Source: Cytobacillus oceanisediminis 2691
Lineage (GTDB): Bacteria; Bacillota; Bacilli; Bacillales; Cytobacillaceae
Assembly (NCBI RefSeq): GCF_007678455.1
Contig: NZ_VEEP01000002.1
Location: 407,197-471,196 of the forward strand
Reading direction: 5' to 3'
Length of the DNA: 64,000 bases
Notes under the pieces: model-generated
Told to the model about the DNA's origin: nothing
Databases searched by the model: none
What the model saw: the letters and a program-made list of their open reading frames with translations, nothing else
Part shown: positions 35,509 through 43,641 of the stretch, piece after piece
Layout of the letters: each line of letters begins with the position of its first letter
How positions within the stretch are numbered: position 1 is the stretch's first letter
Program-made: the position numbers and the translations under genes

Positions 35509-36259
35509 GGTGCACACCGCCCAATACGCTCTGGGTTTTCATGATGTCCTTGAAAAATTCCTGTCTCGTCTGGTCACCTTTATTCAGTTCAGTATAAATA
35601 AGACCATCCTTTATAAAAATTACCCTGCCACAGTAGCTTGCCGCAACTGGATCATGAGTGACCATCAGAATCGTTGCCTGTCGTTTTTGATTCAAGTCAC
35701 TTAGTTTATTCAAAAGGTCTGAAGCTGATTTCGAATCCAGCGCGCCCGTTGGTTCATCGGCAAAAATAATGCTCGGGTCATGGATGAAAGCTCGTGCAGC
35801 AGATGTGCGCTGCTTTTGCCCGCCGGAAATTTCATTTGGATATTTATTCTTCAACTCCAGAATTCCGAGTTCCGCGGCAATCGCTTCGAACCGCTGATCC
35901 GCTTCCTTTTTGGGCGTCTTGCTGACCGAAAGTGGCAAGAGGATATTTTCCTTCACTGTCAGTGTATCGAGGAGATTGTAATCCTGGAACAAAAAGCCCA
36001 GGTGCTGCTTGCGGAATTCCGCCAGCTGCTTTTCCTTCATCCCGGTAATCTCGTTCCCTTCAATCTTGATCGAACCATTGGTGACCTTATCGATAGAAGA
36101 GAGGACATTCAAGAGCGTCGTTTTACCCGATCCAGAGGCACCCATGATGCTCACGAATTCCCCTTTGAAAATTTTAAGGTCGAGCCCTTTCAATACTTCC
36201 TGTTTATTAAACTTATTTCCATATGTTTTATGAAGTTTGGCCGCTTCCAATAAAATCAT
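35498..36259 (-). CDS. bceA: BceA-type ABC ATPase
   Basis: 253 residues from ATG 36259 (AAAGGA upstream). Motifs are complete: Walker [13 protein letters not shown] near 42, [11 protein letters not shown], signature ISGGQKQR, Walker [13 protein letters not shown] and MVTHD. The C-terminal [18 protein letters not shown] and [11 protein letters not shown] match BceA. It partners BceB. Transcription probably starts at the activator-dependent promoter between bceS and bceA, whose operator is described separately. Confidence 0.95.
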   Translation of the reverse strand: MILLEAAKLHKTYGNKFNKQEVLKGLDLKIFKGEFVSIMGASGSGKTTLLNVLSSIDKVTNGSIKIEGNEITGMKEKQLAEFRKQHLGFLFQDYNLLDTLTVKENILLPLSVSKTPKKEADQRFEAIAAELGILELKNKYPNEISGGQKQRTSAARAFIHDPSIIFADEPTGALDSKSASDLLNKLSDLNQKRQATILMVTHDPVAASYCGRVIFIKDGLIYTELNKGDQTRQEFFKDIMKTQSVLGGVHHER

Positions 36260-36287
36260 GTTCACACATCCTTTCTATGATAAATTC

Positions 36288-36368
36288 ATTATAAAATCCT
36301 GCCTGTATTCTTTCCTTCGATTCAGGTAACAAATCAGCAAAGGCATGTGACATTTTTGTCACATGCCT
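36288..36368 (-). promoter_or_regulatory. BceR operator and bceAB promoter
   Basis: TGTGACA-TTTT-TGTCACA (36346-36363) is a perfect 7-4-7 inverted repeat, extended by flanking pairs to 28 bp (36341-36368). Downstream on the minus strand is TATAAT (36293-36288) without a recognisable -35. This is the layout described for BceR-type response regulators. The stop codon of bceS (36359-36361) lies inside the palindrome, so the hairpin may also end bceRS transcripts. Confidence 0.8.
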
Positions 36369-37363
36369 GTTATCCGGACAAAATCATTGCTTTTAGGGAA
36401 GGTCAGCTTGAACGTACTCCCTTTGCCTGGCGCTGATTCCACATCAATCTTGATTTTCAGTGAGTCCGCTGCTTTTCTCGCCAGGTACAGTCCCATCCCC
36501 GTTGCTGCATTGTCCTGATGATGAGCAGTTGAAGTAAATCCTTTTTCAAAAATTCGCGGGAGATCCCTGGAATCGATTCCCCTGCCAGTGTCGGCAACTT
36601 CGAGGATAGTCTGTCCGTTCCGCTGGTCGCTGGTGATCAGAATATCAGATCTTTCGCTATATTTAACAGCATTTGTCAGCAGCTGCCTGATGATAAAGGC
36701 AAGCCATTTGGCATCGGTCATAACCTCTTTCGACTCCAGGTCAAAGTCGAAGCCGATGCCTTTTTGGATGCACCAGGACTGCAGGGTTTTAACCTCGCTG
36801 AAAATCACACTCTCCAAATCAGTCTGCTCTATGTATAAGTCATTTTCCATGAAAGGAATCCGTCTTTGATGCAGCTGTTGATCCAGTAAAAGGTGAATCC
36901 GCAGCCACTCATAGGTCATTTCTTTTTTCAGCGTCTGATTCTCAAGCCGATCAATCATCAAGCTCAAAGCTGTCAGCGGAGTTTTCACCTCATGGATCCA
37001 GGAAAGCAATTCATCCTTTTCCTCGTCTAGCATCCGCTCATTCTCGGAAACTTTATTTCTCAGCCCTTCGAAATGGCGAGTGATGCTTTCTGCTGCCATC
37101 CTTTCAAAAGGACTGAGGAATTCCCTGTGTGAAAAATCCATGGTATCTTGCGCTTCTTCAAGCTCTTGATAAAATTTCATTTCCTTTTGATAACGCATCA
37201 CTAAAAAAACCATAAAAATAATGAGCGATAGAAAGACATAATAAAGAATTGACGTGAGTGATACTGCCGAATCTATATAAGCGATGAAAACAGCGAGGAA
37301 CTGAAGCAGCAAAAATAACAAGATCCAGCTTCCCCGTTCCTTCAAGTATGTAGTAAACATCAT
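36359..37363 (-). CDS. bceS: BceS-type intramembrane-sensing histidine kinase
   Basis: 334 residues. Two N-terminal membrane helices with almost no extracellular loop (about 12-60) mark an intramembrane-sensing kinase. The dimerisation histidine is in LLSWIHEVKTPLTAL; ATPase motifs are QLLTNAVKYS (N box), DTGRGI and TGMGLYLARK. The pattern follows B. subtilis BceS (RIHLLLDQQLHQRRI). It cannot sense the drug alone but reads BceB flux. The ATG at 37363 overlaps the bceR stop by the usual ATGA. Confidence 0.95.
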   Translation of the reverse strand: MMFTTYLKERGSWILLFLLLQFLAVFIAYIDSAVSLTSILYYVFLSLIIFMVFLVMRYQKEMKFYQELEEAQDTMDFSHREFLSPFERMAAESITRHFEGLRNKVSENERMLDEEKDELLSWIHEVKTPLTALSLMIDRLENQTLKKEMTYEWLRIHLLLDQQLHQRRIPFMENDLYIEQTDLESVIFSEVKTLQSWCIQKGIGFDFDLESKEVMTDAKWLAFIIRQLLTNAVKYSERSDILITSDQRNGQTILEVADTGRGIDSRDLPRIFEKGFTSTAHHQDNAATGMGLYLARKAADSLKIKIDVESAPGKGSTFKLTFPKSNDFVRITGM

Positions 37364-38049
37364 CCATGATCCTCTTCAACAGCCATATATCCCTGCCCAA
37401 TCTTCGTTTCGATTTTATGGCCAAGCCCGATTTCATCCAGCTTTTTCCGCAGCCGATTGACATTGACCGTCAATGTGTTATCGCTAATGAACCGCTTATC
37501 ATCCCACAAGCTGTTCATGACTTCATCACGGCTGACAATCTTATTCTTCTGTTCAATCAGCAATTTTAATATGAATATTTCATTCTTCGTCAATTCGATC
37601 CGGCCCAACTCATTTTCAACGATATTCTTATCATAATCAATCGTCGCCCGGCACCATGTTTTCAACTGGTTCTGCGTCGTATTATAATTATAGGCACGGC
37701 GAAGGATTGCCTGGATTTTCGCAATCAGCACATCAAAATGGAACGGCTTCTGGACAAAATCATCCGCCCCCATCTGCATCGACATCACCATGTCTGTTGG
37801 ATGGTCCCGTGAAGAAAGAAAAATAATCGGCACATTCGAATGGGACCGAATCATCCGGCACCAATGAAACCCGTCAAACCTCGGCAGCTGGATATCGATG
37901 ATCACCAGGTCAGGTTTGATATTGCTAAAATCACTCATCACATCGCTGAAATCCGTCACCCCATAAACCTCATACGACCATTGCGTCAGACGGTCCCGGA
38001 TCTCATTGAATAACGACGCATCATCCTCAATCAATAAAAGCTTTAACAA
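37360..38049 (-). CDS. bceR: BceR-type response regulator (OmpR family)
   Basis: 229 residues. The receiver has acidic residues EDDASL near the start, phosphorylated Asp in LVIIDIQLPRFDG near 54, and Lys in DDFVQKPFHFD near 104. The winged-helix domain (about 135-225) has SDNTLTVNVNRLRKKLDEIG. It activates bceAB by binding the 7-4-7 repeat beside the bceA promoter. It is first in the bceRS pair; bceAB lies directly downstream with its own promoter. Confidence 0.95.
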   Translation of the reverse strand: MLKLLLIEDDASLFNEIRDRLTQWSYEVYGVTDFSDVMSDFSNIKPDLVIIDIQLPRFDGFHWCRMIRSHSNVPIIFLSSRDHPTDMVMSMQMGADDFVQKPFHFDVLIAKIQAILRRAYNYNTTQNQLKTWCRATIDYDKNIVENELGRIELTKNEIFILKLLIEQKNKIVSRDEVMNSLWDDKRFISDNTLTVNVNRLRKKLDEIGLGHKIETKIGQGYMAVEEDHG

Positions 38050-38148
38050 CTAGATCACCACATTTACACTTCAATATCACTATTGTATAGGAATATTTTT
38101 CTATATGCCAGATACAGACTGACCGGAAGCCAGCCCTTTCTCAATCAT

Positions 38149-38439
38149 CTATAACGAAACCGACAATCTCCACAGAAAAAATATCGCCGCAACTGCCAAT
38201 CCTGAAAAGACGGTCTTTTTACTGATTTTATCGCCTTTTTCATTCATGGCCCTTAAAGCAATCGATCCTGTTATCAATCCAGTTATAGATAAACCCAGGA
38301 ATAAGTAGGCATAGGGTTCATTGCCCTCCAAATGAATAGTTCCATCTTCATCTGCTGCATTGAAAGCCCATAGGATGCCCCAAATTAAAGTAACAGGAAT
38401 AACTATTGCTGTTATGTAAGTCAACACCTTCTTCGACAT
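38149..38439 (-). CDS. Three-helix membrane protein, paralogue of the 38461 gene
   Basis: 96 residues with three hydrophobic segments (about 6-26, 45-64 and 75-93) and a conserved-looking loop NEKGDKISKKTVFSGL. The neighbour at 38461 has the same layout and a similar loop (KEKGSKITRKAVFTG), so the two are tandem duplicates, about 20 bp apart on one transcript. No family is recognised. They lie upstream of bceR on the same strand, but no functional link is evident. Confidence 0.7.
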   Translation of the reverse strand: MSKKVLTYITAIVIPVTLIWGILWAFNAADEDGTIHLEGNEPYAYLFLGLSITGLITGSIALRAMNEKGDKISKKTVFSGLAVAAIFFLWRLSVSL

Positions 38440-38460
38440 ACCATCACCAGCTTATTTTAA

Positions 38461-38763
38461 TTAGTTTAAAGACCTTACAACACCCCAGGCAATAAAGAGT
38501 AAACCCATAACAATGCCTGTAAACACAGCTTTCCTAGTTATTTTGCTGCCCTTTTCTTTTACACTATTAAAACCAACTCCCGCCAAAACCACGGCTATTA
38601 ACATGAGGCCAATAAATAGAATAAGAGGCATCTCATGTTTTGTCGGGTCGATCACTCCCTCTTCTTTTTCCACAAGATATCCCCATATACTAAAACTTCC
38701 GAAAACCAAAATGCTGTATATGTAGGAAATGGCTGTTAAAGTCTTTTTCTTCAATGATTTCAC
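38461..38763 (-). CDS. Three-helix membrane protein, paralogue of the 38149 gene
   Basis: 100 residues; basic start MKSLKKKTLT then membrane segments at about 10-30, 45-65 and 78-96. It shares the pattern G(F/L)xx(V/A)xxEKGxKIx(R/K)KxVFxG with the next gene. The function is unknown. It is first of the duplicated pair. Confidence 0.7.
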   Translation of the reverse strand: MKSLKKKTLTAISYIYSILVFGSFSIWGYLVEKEEGVIDPTKHEMPLILFIGLMLIAVVLAGVGFNSVKEKGSKITRKAVFTGIVMGLLFIAWGVVRSLN

Positions 38764-38828
38764 CTCTATATTTATCTGCTTAATGACATTCTCTCAGAAG
38801 AAGGATGACACCCACTGACAAACCGAAA

Positions 38829-39191
38829 TTATCTACTGGTGAAACTATCATCCTTAATCAATTTCTCCCTTCTCTTTTTAACGATAAAATGAAAAACAGG
38901 TAAATAGATGACTTTCGCTGGTATCACAATGATTTGCAGCATGAAATAGATGACATATAACCAGCCGATTCCCTGGCCAGTCTGGTCTGATACGATATCA
39001 AATTGTGTCATTAGGAAGAGCGATAAAGCTACCACCGCGATGGGTCCCAGTACCAGCAACAATATGTTGCCGAATATCTTCCACCCGACATAAGATGTTG
39101 GTTGAACTGAAAGTTTATATTGAAGGACACTGCAGCCGTACCATATCCCCCCGATTGCCGTTATCACGAGCACAAACAATACAAATCCCAT
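38829..39191 (-). CDS. Three-helix membrane protein, unknown
   Basis: 120 residues from ATG 39191, 5-6 nt after GGAGG (the open frame starts six codons earlier). Membrane segments lie at about 2-20, 38-62 and 75-97, with a basic C-terminus (KKRREKLIKDD). No family is recognised. It is upstream of the duplicated pair on the same strand, about 65 bp away. Confidence 0.65.
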   Translation of the reverse strand: MGFVLFVLVITAIGGIWYGCSVLQYKLSVQPTSYVGWKIFGNILLLVLGPIAVVALSLFLMTQFDIVSDQTGQGIGWLYVIYFMLQIIVIPAKVIYLPVFHFIVKKRREKLIKDDSFTSR

Positions 39192-39394
39192 TTGGTTTCC
39201 TCCATACATTCATATTCTTTTTCATGTAATACGGACTTTTTTAAAAGAAGTTCCTGGGTCTTTCGTACCCTTTGCATGTTTTTTCCAAACAGCCATCCTT
39301 TGAACAAAATCGGGACGACAACCTAATCCCTTTGATTCCTCAGCAAAATTCTTTATGATGAAGTTAGAATTTATTTCATTAGGAGGGTGTTACG

Positions 39395-39835
39395 ATGGAA
39401 TTAACTGTATATCTAGCAGGTCAAATTCATGATGATTGGCGCGACCAGGTGGCCCAGAAAGCAAAGGAGCGAAACCTGCCCCTCACCTTCGTCGGACCGC
39501 AGACAAACCATGACCGCTCCGACCAGATTGGCGAGGAAATCCTCGGCACACAGCCAGGCAACGTCTACAAAGATGACGCCGCATCAGATATCAACAACTT
39601 CAGGACCCAGGTCCTTATGTCCAAATCCGATATCGTCATCGCCCTGTTCGGCGAAAAATACAAACAATGGAACACCGCAATGGACGCAAGCACCGCGATT
39701 GCCCTAAACAAACCAACCATCATCATCAGGCCAGAATCCTTGATCCACCCGTTAAAAGAGCTTTCCAATAAGGCTAATGTTACGGTAGAAACGGTCGAGC
39801 AGGCACTTGATGTCATCAGTTATATTTTTGAATAA
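39395..39835 (+). CDS. ytoQ: YtoQ family protein
   Basis: 146 residues, AGGAGGG before ATG 39395. The sequence has the YtoQ pattern: LTVYLAGQIHDDWRDQV, FVGPQTNHDRSDQIGEEILG, DAASDINNFRTQVLMSKSDIVIALFGEKYKQWNTAMDAS (in pieces). The arrangement resembles nucleoside 2-deoxyribosyltransferase-like Rossmann folds (GPQxxHDRSD, then an aspartate-rich loop), but a reaction has not been shown for YtoQ. It is monocistronic with a terminator. Confidence 0.92.
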   Translation: MELTVYLAGQIHDDWRDQVAQKAKERNLPLTFVGPQTNHDRSDQIGEEILGTQPGNVYKDDAASDINNFRTQVLMSKSDIVIALFGEKYKQWNTAMDASTAIALNKPTIIIRPESLIHPLKELSNKANVTVETVEQALDVISYIFE

Positions 39836-39841
39836 TTGCGA

Positions 39842-39877
39842 AAAGGACGATCCTGGTGGAATCGTCCTTTCGTTTTT
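39842..39877 (+). terminator. Terminator after ytoQ
   Basis: AAAGGACGAT and ATCGTCCTTT with an 8-nt loop, followed by CGTTTTTATT. It abuts the 52-bp repeat array. Confidence 0.92.
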
Positions 39878-39878
39878 A

Positions 39879-40430
39879 TTGGTGACCTCTTTTTTCATTT
39901 TCAGGCGTTTTAGGGCACCAATACGCCTTATTGTTGATGCTATTATCCATTTACTGGCTTTCCAGTGCTCCAATGCGCCTTATTGGTGACCCCATTATCC
40001 ATTTACTGGATTTCCGGTGCTCCAAGACGCTTTATTGATAATCTAATTATCCATATACTGGATTTCCGGTGCTTCAATACACCTTATTGATGACCTCATT
40101 ATCCATTTACTGGATTTACAGTGCTCCAATATACCCTTTTGGTGACCTCTTTATCCATTTACTGGATTTACCGTGCTCCAATACATCCTATTGGTGACCA
40201 CTTTATCCATTTACTGGATTTAGCGTGCTCCAATACATCCTATTGGTGACCCCTTTATCCATTTACTGGATTTGCCGTGCTCCATTACACTCTATTGGTG
40301 ACCCCTTTATCCATTTACTGGATTTGCTGTGCTCCAATACACTCTATTGGTGACCCCTTTATCCATTTACTGGATTTGCCGTGCTCCAATACGCTCTATT
40401 GGTGACCTCATTTTCCACTTAATGGATTTA
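39879..40430. repeat. 52-bp tandem repeat array, eleven units with two palindromes each
   Basis: TTGGTGAC or a close variant marks units at 39879, 39931, 39983, 40035, 40087, 40139, 40191, 40243, 40295, 40347 and 40399. All ten intervals are exactly 52 bp, although the units differ at many positions. Each unit has two inverted repeats: ATCCA-tttac-TGGAT, and CCAATA-N5-TATTGG spanning the junction with the next unit. Their centres are 26 bp apart. The array fills the 645-bp gap between two convergent genes. There are no CRISPR-like unique spacers and no coding signal. Confidence 0.97.
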
Positions 40431-40480
40431 CAAAAAGAGGGACGGTTCAAAAAAAAAAATCGTCCACCTCTCCACTTTTG

Positions 40481-40648
40481 TTATAGTCCACCACAGTTGG
40501 GAGAGTTTTTTTGATCACCCTCTGCGAAATCAGCACCTTCTGCAACGGATTCCAGCCCGTAACCTGTTTCGCTGATTTCCAATACCTCTTTGTTTTGTAG
40601 GTTAGTTAGGTTTTCGTTATACATGGCGTTCTCTTTATTTTTCCTCAT
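40481..40648 (-). CDS. 55-residue peptide, unknown
   Basis: ATG 40648 follows GGAGG by 6 nt. The product begins MRKNKENAMYNENLTNLQNK, continues EVLEISETGYGLESVAEG and ends GDQKNSPNCGGL, with a single cysteine near the C-terminus. It has no membrane segment and no sign of a secretion signal. An acidic leader-like part followed by a short tail with Cys is reminiscent of ribosomally made peptide precursors, but no modification or transport genes are adjacent. Whether it is translated is unproven; the good binding site and position just after the transpeptidase gene support it. Confidence 0.5.
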   Translation of the reverse strand: MRKNKENAMYNENLTNLQNKEVLEISETGYGLESVAEGADFAEGDQKNSPNCGGL

Positions 40649-40677
40649 GACAATCCTCCATTTTTTGGTTGCTTTTT

Positions 40678-41334
40678 TTACTCCAGCAATCCCAATAATG
40701 TATATTCACGAATCGATACCCCGCCAGTAACAGGCAAATGATTTAGTTTCTGAAACTGTTTGACAGCATTCTCCGTCCCTTTATCATATATCCCGTCAAT
40801 CGGCCCAAAATAGAGCCCCATGACTTTCAGCCTATTTTGAACAAGCTGGACAAGATTGCCTTTTGATCCATAAGCGATATTTTTAAACTCTCCCTCTCCG
40901 ACTCCAGTAAGAGGACCTTCGATATAAACCCTTGTCCCTTGAGGAATCATATCGAACAGCTCTTCAACATCCTTATTGCGCATCCGTATACAGCCGCTGC
41001 TGACATTTTTGCCGATCAATGTTGGTTTATTGGTGCCATGGATACCGAAATCTCCCCAGGGAACATTTAATCCGAGCCATCTCGAGCCAAATCCCCCACC
41101 CCAGCCACTGGATTTGCCCACAACCGTGAACATTCCAATTGGTGTAGGAGTTTGCTCATTGCCAGGAGAAATGTCGTACTGTCTGGTTACTTCATTTTCT
41201 TTAAAAACCAAAAGCCTGTTTGTCCAAAGATCGATTTTTATGTAGATGTCATCCTGTTTTTCTCCATACGTCCTTACTTGTGAAAATAACAAAAGAATTG
41301 CAATAAAGGTCAGTGTTTTAATAATAAACTTCAA
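40678..41334 (-). CDS. L,D-transpeptidase (YkuD) with peptidoglycan-binding domain
   Basis: 218 residues from TTG 41334 (GGAGGGG upstream). An N-terminal signal or anchor helix (about 3-20) is followed by a YkuD catalytic domain with H99 in IHGTN and C115 in SSGCIRM, the HG-x-SxGC motif. A peptidoglycan-binding helical domain (about 155-218, LVQLVQNRLKVMGLYFGPIDG, in pieces) follows. It forms or remodels 3-3 crosslinks outside the membrane. Relatives in B. subtilis (YkuD, YciB, ErfK-like) act on spore or cell wall. Confidence 0.92.
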   Translation of the reverse strand: MKFIIKTLTFIAILLLFSQVRTYGEKQDDIYIKIDLWTNRLLVFKENEVTRQYDISPGNEQTPTPIGMFTVVGKSSGWGGGFGSRWLGLNVPWGDFGIHGTNKPTLIGKNVSSGCIRMRNKDVEELFDMIPQGTRVYIEGPLTGVGEGEFKNIAYGSKGNLVQLVQNRLKVMGLYFGPIDGIYDKGTENAVKQFQKLNHLPVTGGVSIREYTLLGLLE

Positions 41335-41534
41335 GCCCGTCCCCTCCGAAAGCAACTTACCGTCATTAGATTTAACGACAGGAAACGTAAATATACAGAC
41401 ATTTTTTGGCGGTTAAATCATATGGCTTTGCTGCCTCGTTGAATACTGTAAGAATACAGTAGAACTGCTTGACGAGGAGGATGAATAATCCATAGGGAAT
41501 TTCAAACACTAAAAAAAATAAAGGGGTGAACAAG

Positions 41535-42029
41535 TTGCTTGCCAATTTCTTTAGAATTTTTAATGCAGTAGTATTATGGACAATCACTTCAATCTTTCTT
41601 CCTAAACAATCCTTCAAAAGGTATTTACCTGTCACTTTATTTTGCTCTTTTCTATTACTAACTGTAGAAATGATAAGTCCAATATTTAATTGGTGGGTTG
41701 TAAAGGGTGGTTACAAATATAGGGTTTTTGACGCATTGGCTTTTATTTTAGGTCCATTTTTCACAGTTAATTTATGGGTGTTTCATTTTACATTCGGTAA
41801 ATTCTCTGTATATGCCATTTCAAATCTAGTTATGGACTTAATTTTTGCTTATATATTCGTGCCGATTTTCCAGAAAATCGGACATTTTAAATTCAAAAAT
41901 TTCACTTCAACTAAAATATTTTTGCTTTACTACTCATTTGGTTTACTAAATTATGCATTTCAAAAGTACTTCGAGAAACCTGCTGCCAAAGAAAATACAC
42001 CCATAATCTCAGAACACGTTTCCCCTTAA
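41535..42029 (+). CDS. Integral membrane protein, CBO0543-like, unknown
   Basis: 164 residues from TTG 41535 (AAAGGGG upstream; the open frame begins with a GTG at 41526 inside the site). Four membrane helices alternate with aromatic loops (NWWVVKGGYKYRVFDALAF, IFVPIFQKIGHFKFKNF). The layout resembles the CBO0543 family of Firmicute membrane proteins. No role is known. The region is richer in A+T than its neighbours, which could hint at transfer. A terminator follows. Confidence 0.65.
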   Translation: MLANFFRIFNAVVLWTITSIFLPKQSFKRYLPVTLFCSFLLLTVEMISPIFNWWVVKGGYKYRVFDALAFILGPFFTVNLWVFHFTFGKFSVYAISNLVMDLIFAYIFVPIFQKIGHFKFKNFTSTKIFLLYYSFGLLNYAFQKYFEKPAAKENTPIISEHVSP

Positions 42030-42059
42030 AACTCTTTAGTTAAATCTAGAGAGTTTTTT
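42028..42059 (+). terminator. Terminator after the 41535 gene
   Basis: AAACTCT and AGAGAGTTT separated by about 14 nt and followed by TTTT. A separate hairpin GAATTAG-cgtg-CTAATTC at about 42123-42140 with T-rich sequence on its minus-strand side may end the 42209 operon. Confidence 0.75.
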
Positions 42060-42208
42060 CACATATACTGTCCCGGTGCACTGATTATTCAATTGCTAAA
42101 AAATCAACAAAAAAAGAGATGCGAATTAGCGTGCTAATTCCATTTCTCCAAAAGGCGTCTTATCTGTTTTCAGAGTGAGATTCACTCATTCCCCTAAAAC
42201 AAAAGCAT

Positions 42209-42745
42209 TCACGTTGCAACCGGCCGCGCTTTCCTCTTTTGGCTTACTTTTTTCAATACTAGAAAAATGGTTGCCATGCTGACAATCAAAACAGAGCCTC
42301 CATATAAAGCCACGGCCCACAATGATTCTGTATCTGTTCCAAGAAAAAGGCCGTGAATCACTGATAGGAACCAGAGCGGGAACACGAGATAATGTGCTTT
42401 TTTCCAGGCTGATCGCCCGACTTTTTTCATGAAATCAGATGTTAAGATCACAATGATCAATAAATAAACCGCGATTGTTCCCAATCCTGACAGGATCGGT
42501 TCATACGATGCTGAAAAGGGGATGAGCAGTTCCGAAACAGAAAAAGGCTCATAGTTATCAAAAATCAGCAGGTATGCATGGATTCCGATGAATAAAAGGG
42601 CTACCTGGCCAATAATTTGATGGAAACCAAGGATTGAACCTCTTTTCCGCGGAATATGGCTGTATATGCCCATCAAGAGTGATAATGTCAGCAAAAAATA
42701 TCCTGTCAATCCTGTGGCGCGGATCGCAATCCAAATCCAATTCAT
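42209..42745 (-). CDS. Ferric-reductase-like transmembrane protein
   Basis: 178 residues with five to six membrane helices. Histidines sit at positions typical of the haem-binding ferric reductase-like domain: GFHQIIGQVALLFIGIHAYLLIF and KKAHYLVFPLWFLSVIHGLFLG. There is no FAD/NAD domain, so it resembles YedZ/MsrQ-type or FRE-like heme anchors. The ATG at 42745 overlaps the stop of the ApbE gene (ATGA), making it the last gene of the acidic-protein/ApbE operon. It probably carries electrons across the membrane. Confidence 0.85.
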   Translation of the reverse strand: MNWIWIAIRATGLTGYFLLTLSLLMGIYSHIPRKRGSILGFHQIIGQVALLFIGIHAYLLIFDNYEPFSVSELLIPFSASYEPILSGLGTIAVYLLIIVILTSDFMKKVGRSAWKKAHYLVFPLWFLSVIHGLFLGTDTESLWAVALYGGSVLIVSMATIFLVLKKVSQKRKARPVAT

Positions 42746-43641
42746 TTCGCTGCCTCCAGTCGTTTGTAAAGTCGTGTATCCCCGCCGATGGCAATTTTGT
42801 CCTTTTCAAAGTAAACAAAATAAGCTATTCGCGGAAAATTCCTGTAAAGCAGTGCTTTTGCTTCATCAAATGGAAGGATGCATAAAATCTTCGCCGCGGT
42901 TTCAGCTTCCATCGCGGTATTGGCAATGACGCTTGCCTGCAGCACTCCGTTAAAAGCAGGCTCACCTGTCCGGCCATTAAGGATATGGTGATATTCCTGA
43001 TTCCCTCTTGTCCATCTCCGATAATTTTTCCCTGAAGTGACAAGTGCTTTATCGGTGATCGACAGCTTGATCATGTCCTCTCCCATTAAAACGGGATGTT
43101 CGATTCCGACCTCATGGGATCCGAGCACCGCGAGATCTCCCCCGGCATTGATCAGAAAACGATTCACACCCTTCTGTTTGAGATGTTTAATCCCTTCATT
43201 AATGATGTATCCTTTTCCAAAGCCTCCGAAGTCAAAAAGAAAATCCCTTTTTTTGATTATCCAGCTTTTCGATAGCCTCTCAATCGGTTCCCGGGAAAAA
43301 TGCTTTTCGGCAAACCCGGTAAAAACAGGCTGATATTGTTCATGAAACGACTCGGAATACCCATTCGCCATCATCTCTTTTCCAAGGAAAGGATGGACAT
43401 AAAAATCTGATCTCCTTGCGAGCTGAAGCGATCGATCAAGGAGGTCTGCCAGGGTAGAATCCAAATAAATTGGAACATCTAGTGGACTGTGATTGACGAA
43501 TGCAAGCTGATTTTCGGGAATGAACCGGCTAGCCTTTTGCTCGAAATCTACAATCATTTTCTTTATCTGTAAATGAGCATCGAGATCCATTCCTGAAAGC
43601 AGGATGCTGCTATTCATCGCTCTGAACTTCGTCTCAATCAT
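42742..43641 (-). CDS. ApbE family FAD:protein FMN transferase
   Basis: 299 residues from ATG 43641, which overlaps the stop of the acidic protein gene (ATGA). The open frame extends further up, but only inside that gene. ApbE motifs are seen: DFGGFGKGYIINEG, FLINAGGDLAVLG, ALVTSGKNYRRW, HHILNGRTGEPA and NTAMEAETAAKIL. Members attach FMN to Thr in (S/T)GA(T/S)-type motifs of redox proteins outside the membrane. I see no lipoprotein signal at this start. No FMN-carrier protein with that motif is encoded beside it. Confidence 0.9.
   Translation of the reverse strand: MIETKFRAMNSSILLSGMDLDAHLQIKKMIVDFEQKASRFIPENQLAFVNHSPLDVPIYLDSTLADLLDRSLQLARRSDFYVHPFLGKEMMANGYSESFHEQYQPVFTGFAEKHFSREPIERLSKSWIIKKRDFLFDFGGFGKGYIINEGIKHLKQKGVNRFLINAGGDLAVLGSHEVGIEHPVLMGEDMIKLSITDKALVTSGKNYRRWTRGNQEYHHILNGRTGEPAFNGVLQASVIANTAMEAETAAKILCILPFDEAKALLYRNFPRIAYFVYFEKDKIAIGGDTRLYKRLEAAK

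Noticed and set aside
39879-40430. CRISPR array
   Set aside because: Units are contiguous 52-bp repeats that vary along their whole length; there are no unique spacers and no cas genes in the window. The same holds for the arrays at 10565, 19027, 21471 and 58662.
41372-41635. Minus-strand open frame of 87 codons
   Set aside because: It overlaps the start of the well-supported membrane protein gene at 41535 and has no binding site; hydrophobic only because the opposite strand is.
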